Below, in pieces: positions 30,475 through 43,600 of a DNA stretch of 64,000 nucleotides (positions are counted from its first letter, which is position 1; every line of letters starts with the position of its first letter). The position numbers were made by a program, and so were the translations under genes. A model generated the notes under the pieces. It made no database searches and had not been told where the DNA came from. It worked only from the letters and a program-made list of their open reading frames with translations. The DNA lies in contig WNNJ02003440.1 of the NCBI GenBank assembly GCA_012934845.2, positions 1 through 64,000 of the forward strand, written 5' to 3'. Source of the DNA: Pomphorhynchus laevis (lineage: Eukaryota; Acanthocephala; Palaeacanthocephala; Echinorhynchida; Pomphorhynchidae).

Positions 30475-33400
30475 TTAGGCAAGATATGTGGATGTGTGAT
30501 CTAAGCGACAGAAACGAGAGAGCACTCGAACGGCGGAGTTAATTATTTGTTGTAGAGGTAGGATGATGGATTTTGGAGAATTTTCGAAAAGGCTGAGGCA
30601 ATAATTGAGTTTAGGAAGGAGAAGCGATGAAAGAAGAGACATACATAAACGGAAGTCGATAAGGGACTCAACCTTGTGGGACACCGCAAAAAATAGGGAT
30701 GTGAGAGGAGAATGATGAATTAGAACAGACGCGAATGGTACGGTCGGATAAATATGAGGCAAACCATGCTACGGAGGAAGAAGAAAAGCCGTAATCATAA
30801 CGAAGACGAGAAAGGAGGGTGGAGTGGTCGACAATGTCGAAGGCGGAGGAGATGTCGAGGGAGATGAGAACACTATATAGAGCCTTGTCTCGAGAAATGA
30901 GTAAGTCGTTGTAAACTTTCATGCAGGCGATTTTTGTGGAGTGATTATAGCGAAAAGCGGATTGGAAAGGAGGGTACAGATTGGATGAGGAGAGATAAGC
31001 GTTGATCAGTATTAAGATGAGGCGTTCTAAGAGCTTAGAAAGAGTAGGAAGTAGTGAAATGGGGCGATAGCTAGAAGGAAGGGAGGTGTCGAGCAATTGT
31101 TTCTTAAGGAGGGTACGAACTATTGCGGATTTTCATTGTGAAAGGAAGATAGAACTGCGGATCGACGAGTTAAACAAGGTTATGAGAAAAGAATATATCG
31201 ATGAGCATATGGATTTAAGTATGTGGGTAGGCAGTGGATCGGCAGTTGAGGTTTTGCTGGGCAAGGACATGAGAACAGATGAGACTTCGGAAGGTGAGAC
31301 AGGGAGAAAATGAAAGAGTTCCGGGAGGATGAGGCTAGGCGGTGCAGAGTTGGATAGGATGGAGACCGGGGTGTTAGAGAGCAACGTGGATACTTTGTTC
31401 TGGAGAAATGACGAATAATCACGGGGATTGATGTTGCACGGCGAAGAGGAGAGAGCAAGGATTTAGTTAAAAGTACGCCATAGAGTTTTAGAGTTGAATG
31501 AAGTGATGATTTTATGCTGCCAGAAGGAGTTGCATTTGGTACGTAGTAGGTTGAGATGATACCGGCGAAGAGCAAGATATAAATCACGGAGAGATGGAGT
31601 GAGCGAGCGGATATCACTTCTGAGAGAGCGATGCTATACTCGAAAAGGATGACGGAGTCGACGCTTTTATAGTAGGCATTGGATGTCAAACCATGGGGAA
31701 TGGTGCAAGCGACGCTAAGGGTTAGACTTGAAGGGCAAGAGAAGATCGATAGTGGATGTGAGTTCAGAGTCGAAAAGAAAGGCAAGATCGTGAGGATAGG
31801 ATGATGTTATTGTAGGAAAGGATAGAGACGGTTTAAGTAAGGCGAAGCGGAGAAGTGAGAGGTCAAGTTTTCTCTATGGGCGACGTAGGACGGTATGTGT
31901 GTGAAGCGGGGAGTTGTTGGAAGTGAGATCAAGGGTGACGAGAAAGTTATCGGATAGACTAGGATGAGAGATGGACAGTGAGGTGCAGGCAGCAAAACGA
32001 TCAGAGACATCGATGATGTCAAGTGTCCCGTCAAGGATATTTGTGGGGGAGTGGAGACGTGTTTGTAATTGCAGTTGTATAGAATGTTGATGAACCGGAT
32101 GGAATCGGTGGAATAGGGGCAGTCTAGGAGGATGTTGAATTCCCCTAGAACGAGTGAAGGGATTGGGACAAAGACCAAAGGAGGTCAGCGAATTCTGTAA
32201 AAGATAAGGAGGTAGGAGCTGATTAACAAGGACGGTATATAATGGCGATATATAGAATAATCGGGCTAGACTAACGACAAGTGAGCAATTCAAAAGAGCA
32301 AGGACTGAAAAGGGGAGTGATGAGGCAGAATAGATCGATGGATTACATGGTAAATAGGTTGATGATGATATCTTATTTATTGAGAATAGATCTAGTGTTG
32401 AGGATGCCGAGGTGGAAACCGTTTGTGGTGGTGATAGGGGTTAGTGGAGAAGACACATAGGGGAGATGTTACGCCATCGAATTTATGGGCGGGTGTGGAC
32501 AACTTGAAAATTTCCGTCAATGTTTCGGATAGAGAGAGATGTTTCGCCTTTTCTTCGCGACGGAGTTTAATCTTCGCGAAGATTACATGAGTTTAAATCG
32601 TTGAGAGACGACAGCATATGCGTGAGAGTGATGCTTGAAAACAATTTTCAGGAGGGGCTTAGAAAGATTAGACTGAGAAGATTTGTTTAGGTGGATGAAG
32701 GCGACGGGATAGATGTTGTTGAAAAATGCTGGTTTATCCACAGGAGCAAGAGACGAGATGATGGATCTGAAGGCGGAAACATCGTGGTCGAGACGTGCTT
32801 GTAGAAATTAAGAGGTGGGGTGAGTGATATTAATGACGATGACGCAACGATTGCGAGAAAGAAAGCGTTTCTGTAAAGGAGGACGAGTGACGTGAGTGGG
32901 TAAGATCACGATAGGAGAGATGGCAGTTGATGATTTGGAGGGAGTTGGTTTGACGACGGAGGACATTGAGGATTTGTGTAATATAAAGAGTAGTGAGCTA
33001 TGTGAGGAAAGGTTATGAGTGGAAGGATTGTGGAGGTCGATAGAGGTGATTTTGATTGAGGAATGTAGGATATTGAGAAACGAGACAGAAGGGAAGGTAC
33101 GTGGTGTCAGGAACTGAAGACATGGGTTTCGAAGTGCATGTGGTTACACTTTTAGTGGGTTGACAAACGACATCAGAAACCACTGGGGTGGTTTGAGTGG
33201 ACACGTTGGAGGTTGCTATGTTTTTATGGGAGAGGTCGCGTATGAGTTTGTTGGCACAAAAGCCACATATAAAGTCTTCTTTAGACTTATTGTTGTTGCA
33301 TGCGATTGTAGTCCAGACGCTGAAGTCGTATGTGGAGCGCTGTACTTGCAGTTATGCATAGTTGGTTTCATTCTTAGCTGCTTTTTTACGTCATCTAATT

Positions 33401-33540
33401 AATGTCTTTGCGTGTTGAAGCTGTTAGATTCGCTACTGCAACTGATCAGCGAGCGCAGCGATACGATCTATCTGAGCTTATTGAGAGATTAAGCTTTATC
33501 TGCGAGCGTTGCGAGCGGACCTGACAGGAAAATTGTGTGT
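30475..33540 (-). mobile_element. CR1-like LINE (copy 3), degenerate, 3' end missing
   Basis: Minus strand. CGCTCGC box (33501-33520), ORF1 (33390 to about 32500), ORF2 start near 32475, APE (32450-31800), linker, then RT (31384-30668) up to motif B (GVPQG). The catalytic YADD region is deleted and the sequence resumes in the thumb (ESLIDFRLCMSLLSSLL) before stopping at 30475. There is no 3' hairpin. The upper half is very close to the copy at 26.6-29.2 kb and shares its nonsense codons. Confidence 0.8.
30668..31096 (-). pseudogene. RT fragment of CR1-like LINE copy 3
   Basis: 142 open codons: LPSSYRPISLLPTLSKLLER, ISLDISSAFDIVDHSTLLSR and FCGVPQG at the end. RT motif C is absent because of an internal deletion. 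Confidence 0.75.
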
Positions 33541-34543
33541 TTAATCTGTAAATATTTTTTGTAGTAAATATTTTTTCTCACGAAGGTGTCGTGAGCGCTC
33601 AATTCTGCCAACCGGATTCCGGCGTTGTTAAATTCGTTCACTTCTCAGCTTATTGCGATGTCGATGCTTTCTTGCCCGCCAAGCGGCGCACCTATAAGCT
33701 GTGTATTTTCAGGTGTGGGCACTATGTTAGTTTGCACGTGATAGCTTGGCTCACATTCCTGCTTTCGGTGATCACCTCGCACTTTTGGAAGTTTAATTGT
33801 AATCCAATTTCGCTTTGTCAGCCTGAATTTTGTGGATGTCGGCAAGAATGTCATCCACCGTCCGTCCAGGACTCAATCGTCGAGGTACCATAGAGGTACT
33901 ATTTATTTATCTTAACTAAAGTACGATGTTTTTTTTGGATGAACTGAATTAATTTTTAGGAAATCTTTTCGTCTAATAAAAATTGATTATTTAATAAAAT
34001 GATAATTTATGTAAAATCTTTAAAATATTTATTAATTTTAATATAGTACAAAATACGTAGGCTAAGTTAACTGATCTGATTCTTAAATATTTCGAGGACA
34101 TGTTCTGAAGATAAAGGCAGTAACCTTTGAAATATAGAATATATATTGTTTAATTTTGGTTTTATAAATATTCAATACGAGTTTACAAAAAGAATCCTAT
34201 ATGAATATATACTTTAAATTATAATTTAATTAATAAAACCTTAATAAGTAATTTATTATATTTGATTAATTATCATGGCCAAACATTAAATTTAAAAAAT
34301 AACAAATAATTGCACTTATTAAATTTATTGAAACAATATAATTTGAGACCTGTATATTTTGAAAAGGATTGTCTATAGCTGAAATCTTGTTGCTTAAATT
34401 TATTTTAACTTAAGAACGATTTTTTGGATGAATCAAATTAATTTTTAAAAAATCATTTCCGCTAATTAAAGTGTCAGTAAACAATTTGTTTATTAAAATT
34501 TATATTGAGGATAAATATTTTATTTACTTAATTAATTTTACAG
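33541..34543. other. AT-rich region upstream of the SEC20 exons
   Basis: 33590-33900 is less AT-rich and open on both strands for 70-100 codons, but matches nothing I know. The remainder is AT-rich. The first SEC20 coding exon is expected somewhere upstream and was not found. Confidence 0.35.
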
Positions 34544-34626
34544 ATTCCGGTTTAATTATGTCTAGTGATTCAATACACACTAAAATGGCCGATCTACGCC
34601 AAAGCGCAATTAAGTCTGTATCAACT
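34544..34626 (+). CDS. SEC20: SEC20-like exon a
   Basis: Acceptor ttttacag before it, donor CAACT/GTATGT after it. It opens with two bases completing a codon (xAT TCC GGT), which matches the conserved C/D-S-G of the family; that favours a further upstream exon over starting at the ATG at 34558. It ends in phase 0. Confidence 0.65.
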
Positions 34627-37600
34627 GTATGTGCACGGCTCTGAAAAGCTTCATTTAAAATAAACTGTTTTGATAGTTTACCCGAGCGAACGATCAATCT
34701 GATGTAACTGCTGAAGATGTTAGAATCCAATTAACAAAATGGAAAAATGCACTACAGGTAATGCTTTATTGATAAGCTGTGGCAAATAGATTAAATAATA
34801 TATAAATAAAATTTCCTTCAAATTAATTCTGATTTTAAAAGGACATTTCATACCCAATAATAAAAATTAAATCTATTACTAGGTTTTTAAAATATAGCCA
34901 CACATCATCCTGTAATCAACAAAATATAAATTAGTTTTTAAAATGCAATCTGAAATATGAACAATTAGATGATAAATTGATGATAAATTTTCATCTTTGA
35001 TGCCAGGGTTATTCGTTCGCGACAAGTTTACGATATTTGCTATCGATAAATCCATTTTAATTGACGATTCTTAGACATTGCCAAATATGGTCATTACCAA
35101 ATATGGTTTCTCAATTTAATTATTTCCAGCCTGTTCGTTTGTAAACGGTGTCAACCTTTCACTTAAACTACAAATTCACCGCCGTCTTTCGACCTCAGAC
35201 TTGAATACTGTTGGTTTGCCATCATCAAATGTACGAGCCAAGAAATGTAGAAATCAATCGTCAATTAACCAACCTACAAGTCCTAACTCTATCGCTCAAA
35301 TGCTATCAAATTCCGCTGCTGCACCAGTCGAACTAGTTCATCCATTAATTGCATTGGACATACCGCGGGAAAGCGATGTTGTCCATAACCAGGTTGAGTC
35401 TACCGCGCGCCAATTAACGCTTCACGATATCTACGAAATCGTTATCACTTGGCCCCCAGCGCTCTTGGATCCACCTCGCTGTAATGCTACGAACGAATTT
35501 GTGGACATCATGGCTGATCTTTACTACCAAGCTTCGGAGGAAGTGCACTTTCAATCCTGCTCCGCGCTTGAGGCGGCAACCGTGCTCTCTCGTTGTGTGC
35601 TTCAGAGAATCGAAAGTCGTAAAACGGCGATCATACGCAAAGCTATGGAACGTAGGCTGGATCTTTGGAGAAATAACGATTTTAATGCCCTCTTTGACGA
35701 AGCGAGATGCCTGCAGGCCCGAGCTGATTTGAATAAATACGATGGTAAAAATACTGAATGGAAAACCAGATACTGCAATCTTGTGAAGAAAGGCCGTCTA
35801 AGCGCTGCAACATCCCTCCTATCTGGCATTCAAACTTCTGGAACCCTTCGTGCAGACACATTGATTGATGGTTCTACAGTAAAGAATCTCCTACAGAGGT
35901 TACATCCTGAAGCAGCAAAGGCAAAGCCGGAAGCACTTCTGCATGCTCCCATGATGGGTGCGGTTCCTCACCATCCGTCTACATTCCTTGCAATTGACGC
36001 AAGTGACATCGTAAAAGCGTCCCACTCCACATTTGGCACAGCAGGCCCATCCGGCGTGGATGCGCTTATGTGGAAACGCATGCTCACGGCTTTCGGTACT
36101 CATTCTAAAAAGCTTGCTGAAGCTCTTGCCGCTCTAGCAGTCAAAATCGCTTCTGAAAAAGTCTCGCCTAATACTATTAATGCTTTCGTAGCTCGCCGAC
36201 TTGTGGCCATCCCGAAAAAGAATGGAGGTATTCGACCGATTGGAATAGCCGAAGTCGGTAGACGGATTGTCTGCAAAGCGATTTTGCAACATATAAAAAC
36301 GGATTTGCAAGACATCGCTGGATTAGAGCAACTATGTGCCTCACAACGGAGTGGTGTGGACTTTTGTATACACTCTCTACGCAATAACTTCCACAACAAT
36401 CCAGAATTTGGCTTACTGTGTGTCGACGCCTCCAACGCTTTTAACAGCTTAAACCGCCGAGTAGCTCTTCATAACATGTCGCATTTATGTCCGTCATTGG
36501 CGCAAACTTTCCAAAACATCTATTCTGTCGATGCTCGTCTTATTTTGGAAGGTGGTTCGCTCCACTCGAAGGAGGGTGTGACTCAAGGCGACCCCTTAGC
36601 AATGGCCATCTTCGCAATGGCTTCTCTGCCTCTTATAAGGATGATAAGGGATCAATGTCCTGGTGTTGTTCAACGGTGGTTTGCAGACGATGCGAACTTC
36701 CTCGGCCCCACATTGATGCTTGAGAAAGTACTTAATATCCTACAACAGCACGGACCTGATTATGGCTATCATGTTAAACCAGCCAAATCTGCTCTTCTTC
36801 TACACGAAACGATGACAGTTGATCAATCAAAGTTTGCAGGTGTCGACATAAGGCACGATGGTGTTAAGATTCTCGGCTCATTCATTGGATCAAGTGCGTT
36901 CATGAAAGAATCGACCAGAGAGCGAATTGAAGATGACGTTTATCTGACAGACCGGCTCACAGAGATATGCTCTGTAGACCCGCATATTTCTTACATCGGA
37001 TTGACCAAGTCATTGCAATGGAAGTGGACACACTTCTTACGCACAACGAGTTGCTCCGATGACGACCTTGCACCTTTGCGGGATTCAATTACTGGGAGAT
37101 TCTTAAAGGAAATGACAAAGCAGGACCTTTCAGAAGACTGGGTGAAGGTACTCACCAGTCCCATAAGAGAAGGAGGCCTCGGGATCATTGACCCTCTGTT
37201 CGTGAAGGACCTGGAATTCAGCTCTTCTGAGAGAATGTGCTCGTCATTCACGTCAGATTGCCAAGGTGTCGTCTTCAGAACCGAACAGCAAAGGATCGGC
37301 GAGCGGATTACTGCTGAAAGAAAGACAGCCGCAATTGGCCGCTTTAATTACGCGAAGTCGAACTTAAATGAAATCTCACAGGAAGCCCTTGCATACGCGT
37401 CCGTTTATGGTGCATCGTCATGGCTTTCCATAGTGCCCCCGGTTCGTGAAAACTTCCATATTCTTCCACGTGAATTCAGAGATAGTATGGCTATGCGGTA
37501 TGCTTGGGAACCGACTGACATGCCCACGAGATGCATATGCAATACTCCTGCATGCTTGAAGCATCTCCTTTCATGTCGGCGTGGAGGGTTGCAGATTTTT

Positions 37601-40600
37601 CGTCACAATATCGTTCGTGATATCCTTGCCCGAAATCTAACGACTGTTTGTCATGGTGTAGGGATCGAACCTGTACTCGATAGTCCCAGCGTGGATCACA
37701 TCTTCACCAATAGTGCAACGACAAGAGATCTTGACGCACGAGTGGATATCGTCTGTACTGGACTGTTTCCCGGTAGATTCGAGCGGACTATATAAACGTC
37801 AGCATTTTCAACAACCTTGCCGAATCTTACCGTACAAGCACGTCCAGTGCGTTCAACTTCCACGAAGCAAGAAAGAAGTCTAAATATGAGGAACGGGTTC
37901 AACAGATTGCAAGAGGCACATTTGTACCCTTCATCGCTTCGACAAACGGCGGATTGAGTGAAAGCTCTCGTGCTGTGTTGCGCCGAATCGCCTTTCTGCA
38001 GGCGCAGAGGTCTGACCAAACGACATACGCACAGTGCTTGACTCGCATTACACGTGAAATCGGTGTTGCCCTATGCCGCGCGGCGTCGATATGTATCCGG
38101 GGTAACCGTTCTTTAAGTGGAAAGGCCGTCCGCCTCGAGCAACAGGAGCCTTAGCTAAAGCACACGCCCCGTAACATGTAATTCAAACATAATGATATTT
38201 GGGTTAAATTCCCTTTGTAAACTTTGTGAATAAAGCTTTTCTTCTTTAAAAAAAATTATTAATACAGGTCATAGCCATAAAGCTGTTTTGACCGCTCACA
38301 TAAAAAACAAATAAATACAAGAAAAAAATCAAAAAAATCGTTCAGTATATATATCAGAACCATGGGTACTGCAGCAACCACCATTCGTTCTCATTTCGAA
38401 TCCAGTTCTTTATATTGGATTTAAATTCATTGATTGTATGCACCGCAACGACATCAACTGGAAGACGATTCCAAATATCCACCGCTCGATGAGACAGTCG
38501 GAAATGACGAGGGTATTTTCCGTGCTCATATACTACTAGTACTTTCGAGTGCCCTCTACGTCCATCCCGTTCATTGAGTTCAACTCTATTTGCTGGAAAA
38601 TTTTCATCTTTATTAACTAGTCGATACATAGCTAGAAGGTCGAAAAGAAGGAACCTTTCATACACTGTCGGCATATTCAAACTTTTTATTCGTGCTTCAT
38701 AGGAAAGATATCGTACCTGAGGACATAATTTCGTAAACCGTCGAAGTATGCGCTCTAATTGATCAAGTTCTGTACGCGTACACGGAAAGACTACTGGCGA
38801 CACATATTCTAATATCGGTCTTATAAGAGCATTATATAAACGCACAACACAAACGGGAGATAAATCTTTAAAGCAATTTTTGACAATATAGGTCATTCTT
38901 CTTGCTGCGTTACAAATCCTATCAGTGTTAGCACGTGTTTTCAGATTGTTTTGAACAATTATACCAAGATCCAGAATGGACTGCGTGGAAACAACAAACT
39001 CATCGCCAATAAAATATTCTTGACTCACATTGCTATGACCTAATCTCATATGTGCACACTTTTTAATATTCAATGAAATTCCAGTGTTTAAAGACCATCG
39101 ATAAACAATGTTTAGGATATTTTGAAAGTCATTTCGATCCTTATTGGTTTTAATCAATTTCCATACCTTTACATCGTCGGCAAAAGCTAAAACACTACAA
39201 TCCTCAATTAAATCTAGTAGCTGATTTATAAATATGTTAAACAACAAGGGTCCTAAGACTGATCCCTGTGGTACTCCTGAGGTGATAGGACGATAAGACG
39301 ATAGGCATTGACCTACACGAACAGCAAAGGATCTATCTTTAAGAAAATCTTGAATCCATCTTATAATGAAGCGATTGACTTTATAAGACTCAAGGGTGGA
39401 AATTAGCATTTTGTGGGGCACCCTATCAAAAGCCCGACTAAAGTCAAGAAATATTACGTCGATACAGTACCCGTTAGCAACATGTCCAACCCAATCTTCA
39501 CGAGCATGTAATAAGTTTGTAAGACATGAACGCCGAGGGCGAAATCCATGCTGTGCATTATTGAGAATTCTTAGCGAACTCAAATGATCATATATGCGTC
39601 TGTTTAGTATGCGCTCAATCACTTTGCATACAACACTAGTTAGACTTATTGCCCTATAGTTATTCGGATCATCTTTTTCACCATTTTTATAAATTGGTAC
39701 TACAATCGCTTTTTTCCAGGCAGCAGGTAACTTCGAAATGCGCAAGCTCAGCTCAAATATGGAGGCTAATGGCTCAGCCAGAACAGGAGCAAGTAACTTA
39801 AGAAGTTGGGGGTGAATATCATCGGGGCCTGCCGCTGATGATCTAGATAACCTAGCCAATTCAACAAAAACCTCATGTGCTGTTATCGTTAAAACTAAAG
39901 AACCAATTTCTACCTGTTGTGATACTGCATCTCTACATATGCTAGAGAAAGTATCTGGTGTCAGCTCAAAAGCGGATGCAAACAATTCTGCCATGCTGTC
40001 TGGCGATGTCACTCGAGTGTTACCGTCTCTTAAAGATGAAATTGCTGGTAGCAGAGCTCTGGATCCTTTCACATAAGTCCAAAATTTTTTTGGATCTGTA
40101 TCAATTTGTAAAGCTAATTGATCTTCAAAACTTTGCCTTTTTGTAATCTTAAGGCGATTGACGAAATTTCGGAACATTGTATACCGCTTTTTAAAATTAT
40201 TCTGATGACGGCTTAGTTCAAATAGACGATTCCTATGTTTGAGAGCATATTGCAATTCAGTGTCAAACCAAGGAGGGTATTTAGCTTTACTTTTTGGTAA
40301 TCTACGGAGTGGTGCAAACTTATCTGCAAGAGCTACTAAACCTGATTCAATAACATGCCACCTTACCTCAATGTCTTCACTAGCACAGTTGAATGATGTT
40401 CTTAGTGCCGCCTCTCGTAATGAGTCTTCATCAATTTGTTGCCAAGATCTTTTCGACACTATCAAATTTTCCAGTTTTGGGATCATACACCTAGAAAAAT
40501 AATTGAATAAGATCATGCAATGATCGCTCAATCCAATAGGACTCTGATAGCTCATATTACCCACACTTGTAATTAATTTGGAAAATACCAAATCTAGACA

Positions 40601-43600
40601 AGATTCCTGGTTTTGCGCGAATCTGGTGGGCGACTGCACATGTTGCTCTAACATGAGATCATTTGTAAGAAAATTCCACAAATCCGCATCTGACTTGGAA
40701 GAACTACTATCCAAAACATAATACTCGATGTGACCAGCTGATGGTATATTAAAATCGCCAACTAGTATATATTCTTCAAGCTCAGAACATTGACTAATTA
40801 GTGTAGAGAATTCATGACTCAATACGGATGATTGCGGCGACCTGTAGCACACGGCAATACCTAAGGGACCTCCGAAGTGTGAAACAATGACTGAGAGAAA
40901 CTCACACGTGCCCAGTTCATTTTTAAAATTACGAGTGGAAGTAATGTTTAAGGATGTCGATATATATAGCGCAACACCTCCACCCTTCCGAGACTCTCTA
41001 TCAGCTCTCACCAAATTATATCCCATAATAGCAATTAAACCATCGGGGATATCACGATGCAGCCATGTTTCAGTGAGAGCCAGGATCGCTGGTTTATTTA
41101 AGATGACCCATGCCTTAAGTTCATCAAATTTTGGTAAAATACTCCTTAAATTAGTATAGGCGACACTAATACCAGAAGCAGTGGGTAATTGAGTAGTAAT
41201 GTTGGATGTGATATCCATGCGCGCTAGATTTCCTAATTGTAAAATGGAATCCCTTGAAGAACTCTCCAAACTCACCAACGCACGAATGGTCGCCGACGAA
41301 CTACTCGAAAATTTCTTATCATTAGATCAGTCTCTCCATTCGATCTTCTAAATGCTAGATTAGCACGAGCATTATTAAGCAACAATCTTTCCTCAACCGA
41401 GAGATCTTTAAAAATTTTTGTCGTCTTACCTTTCAAGCGATAACCTCTAGCTAAAACTGCTCTTGTATTATCTGCAGAATCAAATACTACTTTAAGTAAT
41501 CGTGGTTTGTGTTGTGCTTTTTTACCAAGACGAAATAAGCTTTTGACATTGAGACTACGCGCAATATCCTCTTCACCCTGAACGAATATATCCGAAAAGA
41601 CCTAACGAATAGAAACTACGTCATCATCCACACGGGTCTGAACGTTGTCTGCAGAAGATTCAGTGATGTTAGCAAAAATTACGCAATTATTTCTGTTTCT
41701 AGCACGATTCCTAATATTGATAATTTCAACAAATGTCTTATCTGTCAAATCATTGGATTTCAGTTCATTTTCATTTCCGACTGCCACATCATTGCACACT
41801 CTATCATCGTCTCTTGTCTGCGTTCTACTTAAAGGCTGCTTCAATACATTCTTTGGTCGAACAGGAGTAGAAATCAATATATTGTGGTTCTTAGGATTGT
41901 GTTCCGCGAATATGTCAGATAAAGGTGAAGGCCATTTAGTAATACTCTCAGGTGTAACTTTATCCTTGTCGTTTGCCATCACAGTGCTGTCATTGATATT
42001 TCTTCTTTGTTTATATACCGTCCGTGAATGTTTATGTCCTCGTGTCCAAATGCGAGTCGAACTTGAAGCATCTATTACGTCTGGTTCCTTATTTGAATTG
42101 ACGTGTAACGACATCGGCGTAGTGATTTTGCTCTGGCATATGCTAGATTCTTTGTCAATAATTTGTTCTTGAATCTTTGGTGTCTTTAAGTTAAAATGAG
42201 CATTGTCCTTTGCTGATGTCAATGAACTACAAAATACGATTGACGCAGTACAAAAACCACATATGAATTTTCTTCTACTCAATGTATCATCATCTTTATG
42301 TGGTACAGTTACTGTAGTCCAGACATTGCAGCCATCACCATCACATCCTACTTGTCTTGATATGAATTCAGGAATATCGTTTCCCTTACGTCTGCCCATA
42401 ATTGATTTTATCGGTAATTTGCAAAAGCGTGTTAGTGTAAGAACTTTAATAACCAATAATTTTTTGTATGTTAATATATCTCAAACTTTTTTTAAGCCTA
42501 AATTTAAGCCTATATCTCAAACTTTTTTTAGAACCTATATCTATTAATTATAATATTATCTATTATATTAGTCATCAATAATTTCTCCTTTTGAAATTAT
42601 TTTCAAAAGGAGAATTACTGATATATTTCTTCAAGCTATTGGCAATCACCAATATGCCTTCCGGCCTGGGAAAAGTACAAGTGACGCTTTGCTAAGTGCT
42701 CATCAATTTTGTCTAAATCATCTAGATTCAGGAAAATACCTGATCGTTCAATTAATTCAAGCTGATCCAGTAAAGCATTTGACCCTGTTAGATTTCCTTT
42801 ACTGTTAGAAAAGTTAAATAGTTGCGGTTTTCTAAACTGGCAGATAAGGTTTTTGTCATCATACCTGTATGATAGACAACAATGTGTTAAGCATTTAGGT
42901 TTGAAATTTTCGTGGAGGAAAAAGAGCTGCGGTGTATACAAGGCAGTGTTATTTCACCACTACTTTTTAGTATATTTATGAGCGATTTTTTAGCTAGCTG
43001 CTCTAGTTCTTTATGTATTATGTATGCAGATGATCTGACGATCATTACTATTGCAAGCTCTCAATATTATTCTAACAAAGTCGTAGAAATCGAAGTGGAA
43101 AATCTACACGAATAGTGTAATATAAACTGCATATGTCTCAATATGGCGAAGTCTAAAATAATTTTATTTTTGTTAAAGTCATTAATCGATGTAAACGAAC
43201 TTCCTAATTTTGATCTGACTAGAGTAACTGAATTGAAAATCTTAGGTTTAACATTTTAATCTAACCTATCTTGGAGAAAGCATATTCGTAACGTCAAGAA
43301 AACAAGCGCAACTCGTATATATTTTCTTCGTGAATTAAAACGATTAGGAGCTTGTCAGGATCAATTAATTCTATTTTACAATTCATGCATACCCTCGATC
43401 CTTACGTATGATTATCCAACATTTTGCACATGGTCTCAAAGAGAGCATAGTATGCTTATGAGAATTCACAATAAAGCTCAATCAATATGTGAATGCGGGT
43501 TGCCTGCATTTGATGCAATTCTAGTCAATATTTTCAAGAAAAAAGGCAAACTCGAACTTCCTTCAAACGCTTGAACAGTCTTATGTCACACCAGTAATCA

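Larger units (their letters stand above)
35110..38247 (+). mobile_element. Almost intact RLE-type LINE (copy A2) in SEC20 intron
   Basis: Plus-strand retrotransposon, about 3.1 kb, with one very long frame plus its C-terminal tail. Its 3' UTR ends with an AATAAA (38229-38234) and a run of A. The frame is open from about 35110 to 37793 without an ATG near its start, so the 5' end may be truncated. It lies in the same orientation as the host gene, in the 15.8-kb intron, and meets the next LINE tail to tail at about 38247. Confidence 0.88.
38248..42580 (-). mobile_element. Almost intact CR1-like LINE, second family, in SEC20 intron
   Basis: Minus strand. ORF1 (ATG about 42399 to about 41291, one in-frame TAG) and ORF2 (41278-38354, open) overlap slightly. 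The 3' end lies at about 38250. It is a different family from the hairpin-tailed LINEs: its ORF2 has only general similarity, and no TGTAAGC hairpin is seen. It is antisense to SEC20. Confidence 0.88.

Noticed and set aside
33591-33893. 100-codon plus-strand frame and the 69-codon minus-strand frame opposite
   Set aside because: Neither shows a recognisable domain or splice support; probably open by chance.
34524-34730. 68-codon minus-strand frame
   Set aside because: Antisense of SEC20-like exons a and b; the plus strand has matching splice borders and homology.
35201-41278. Bacterial-style RT system or domesticated RT host gene
   Set aside because: Domain order (RT-knuckle-RLE and APE-RT), 3' tails and related decayed copies show ordinary LINEs.
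41645-42172. 175-codon plus-strand frame
   Set aside because: Antisense shadow of LINE ORF1.
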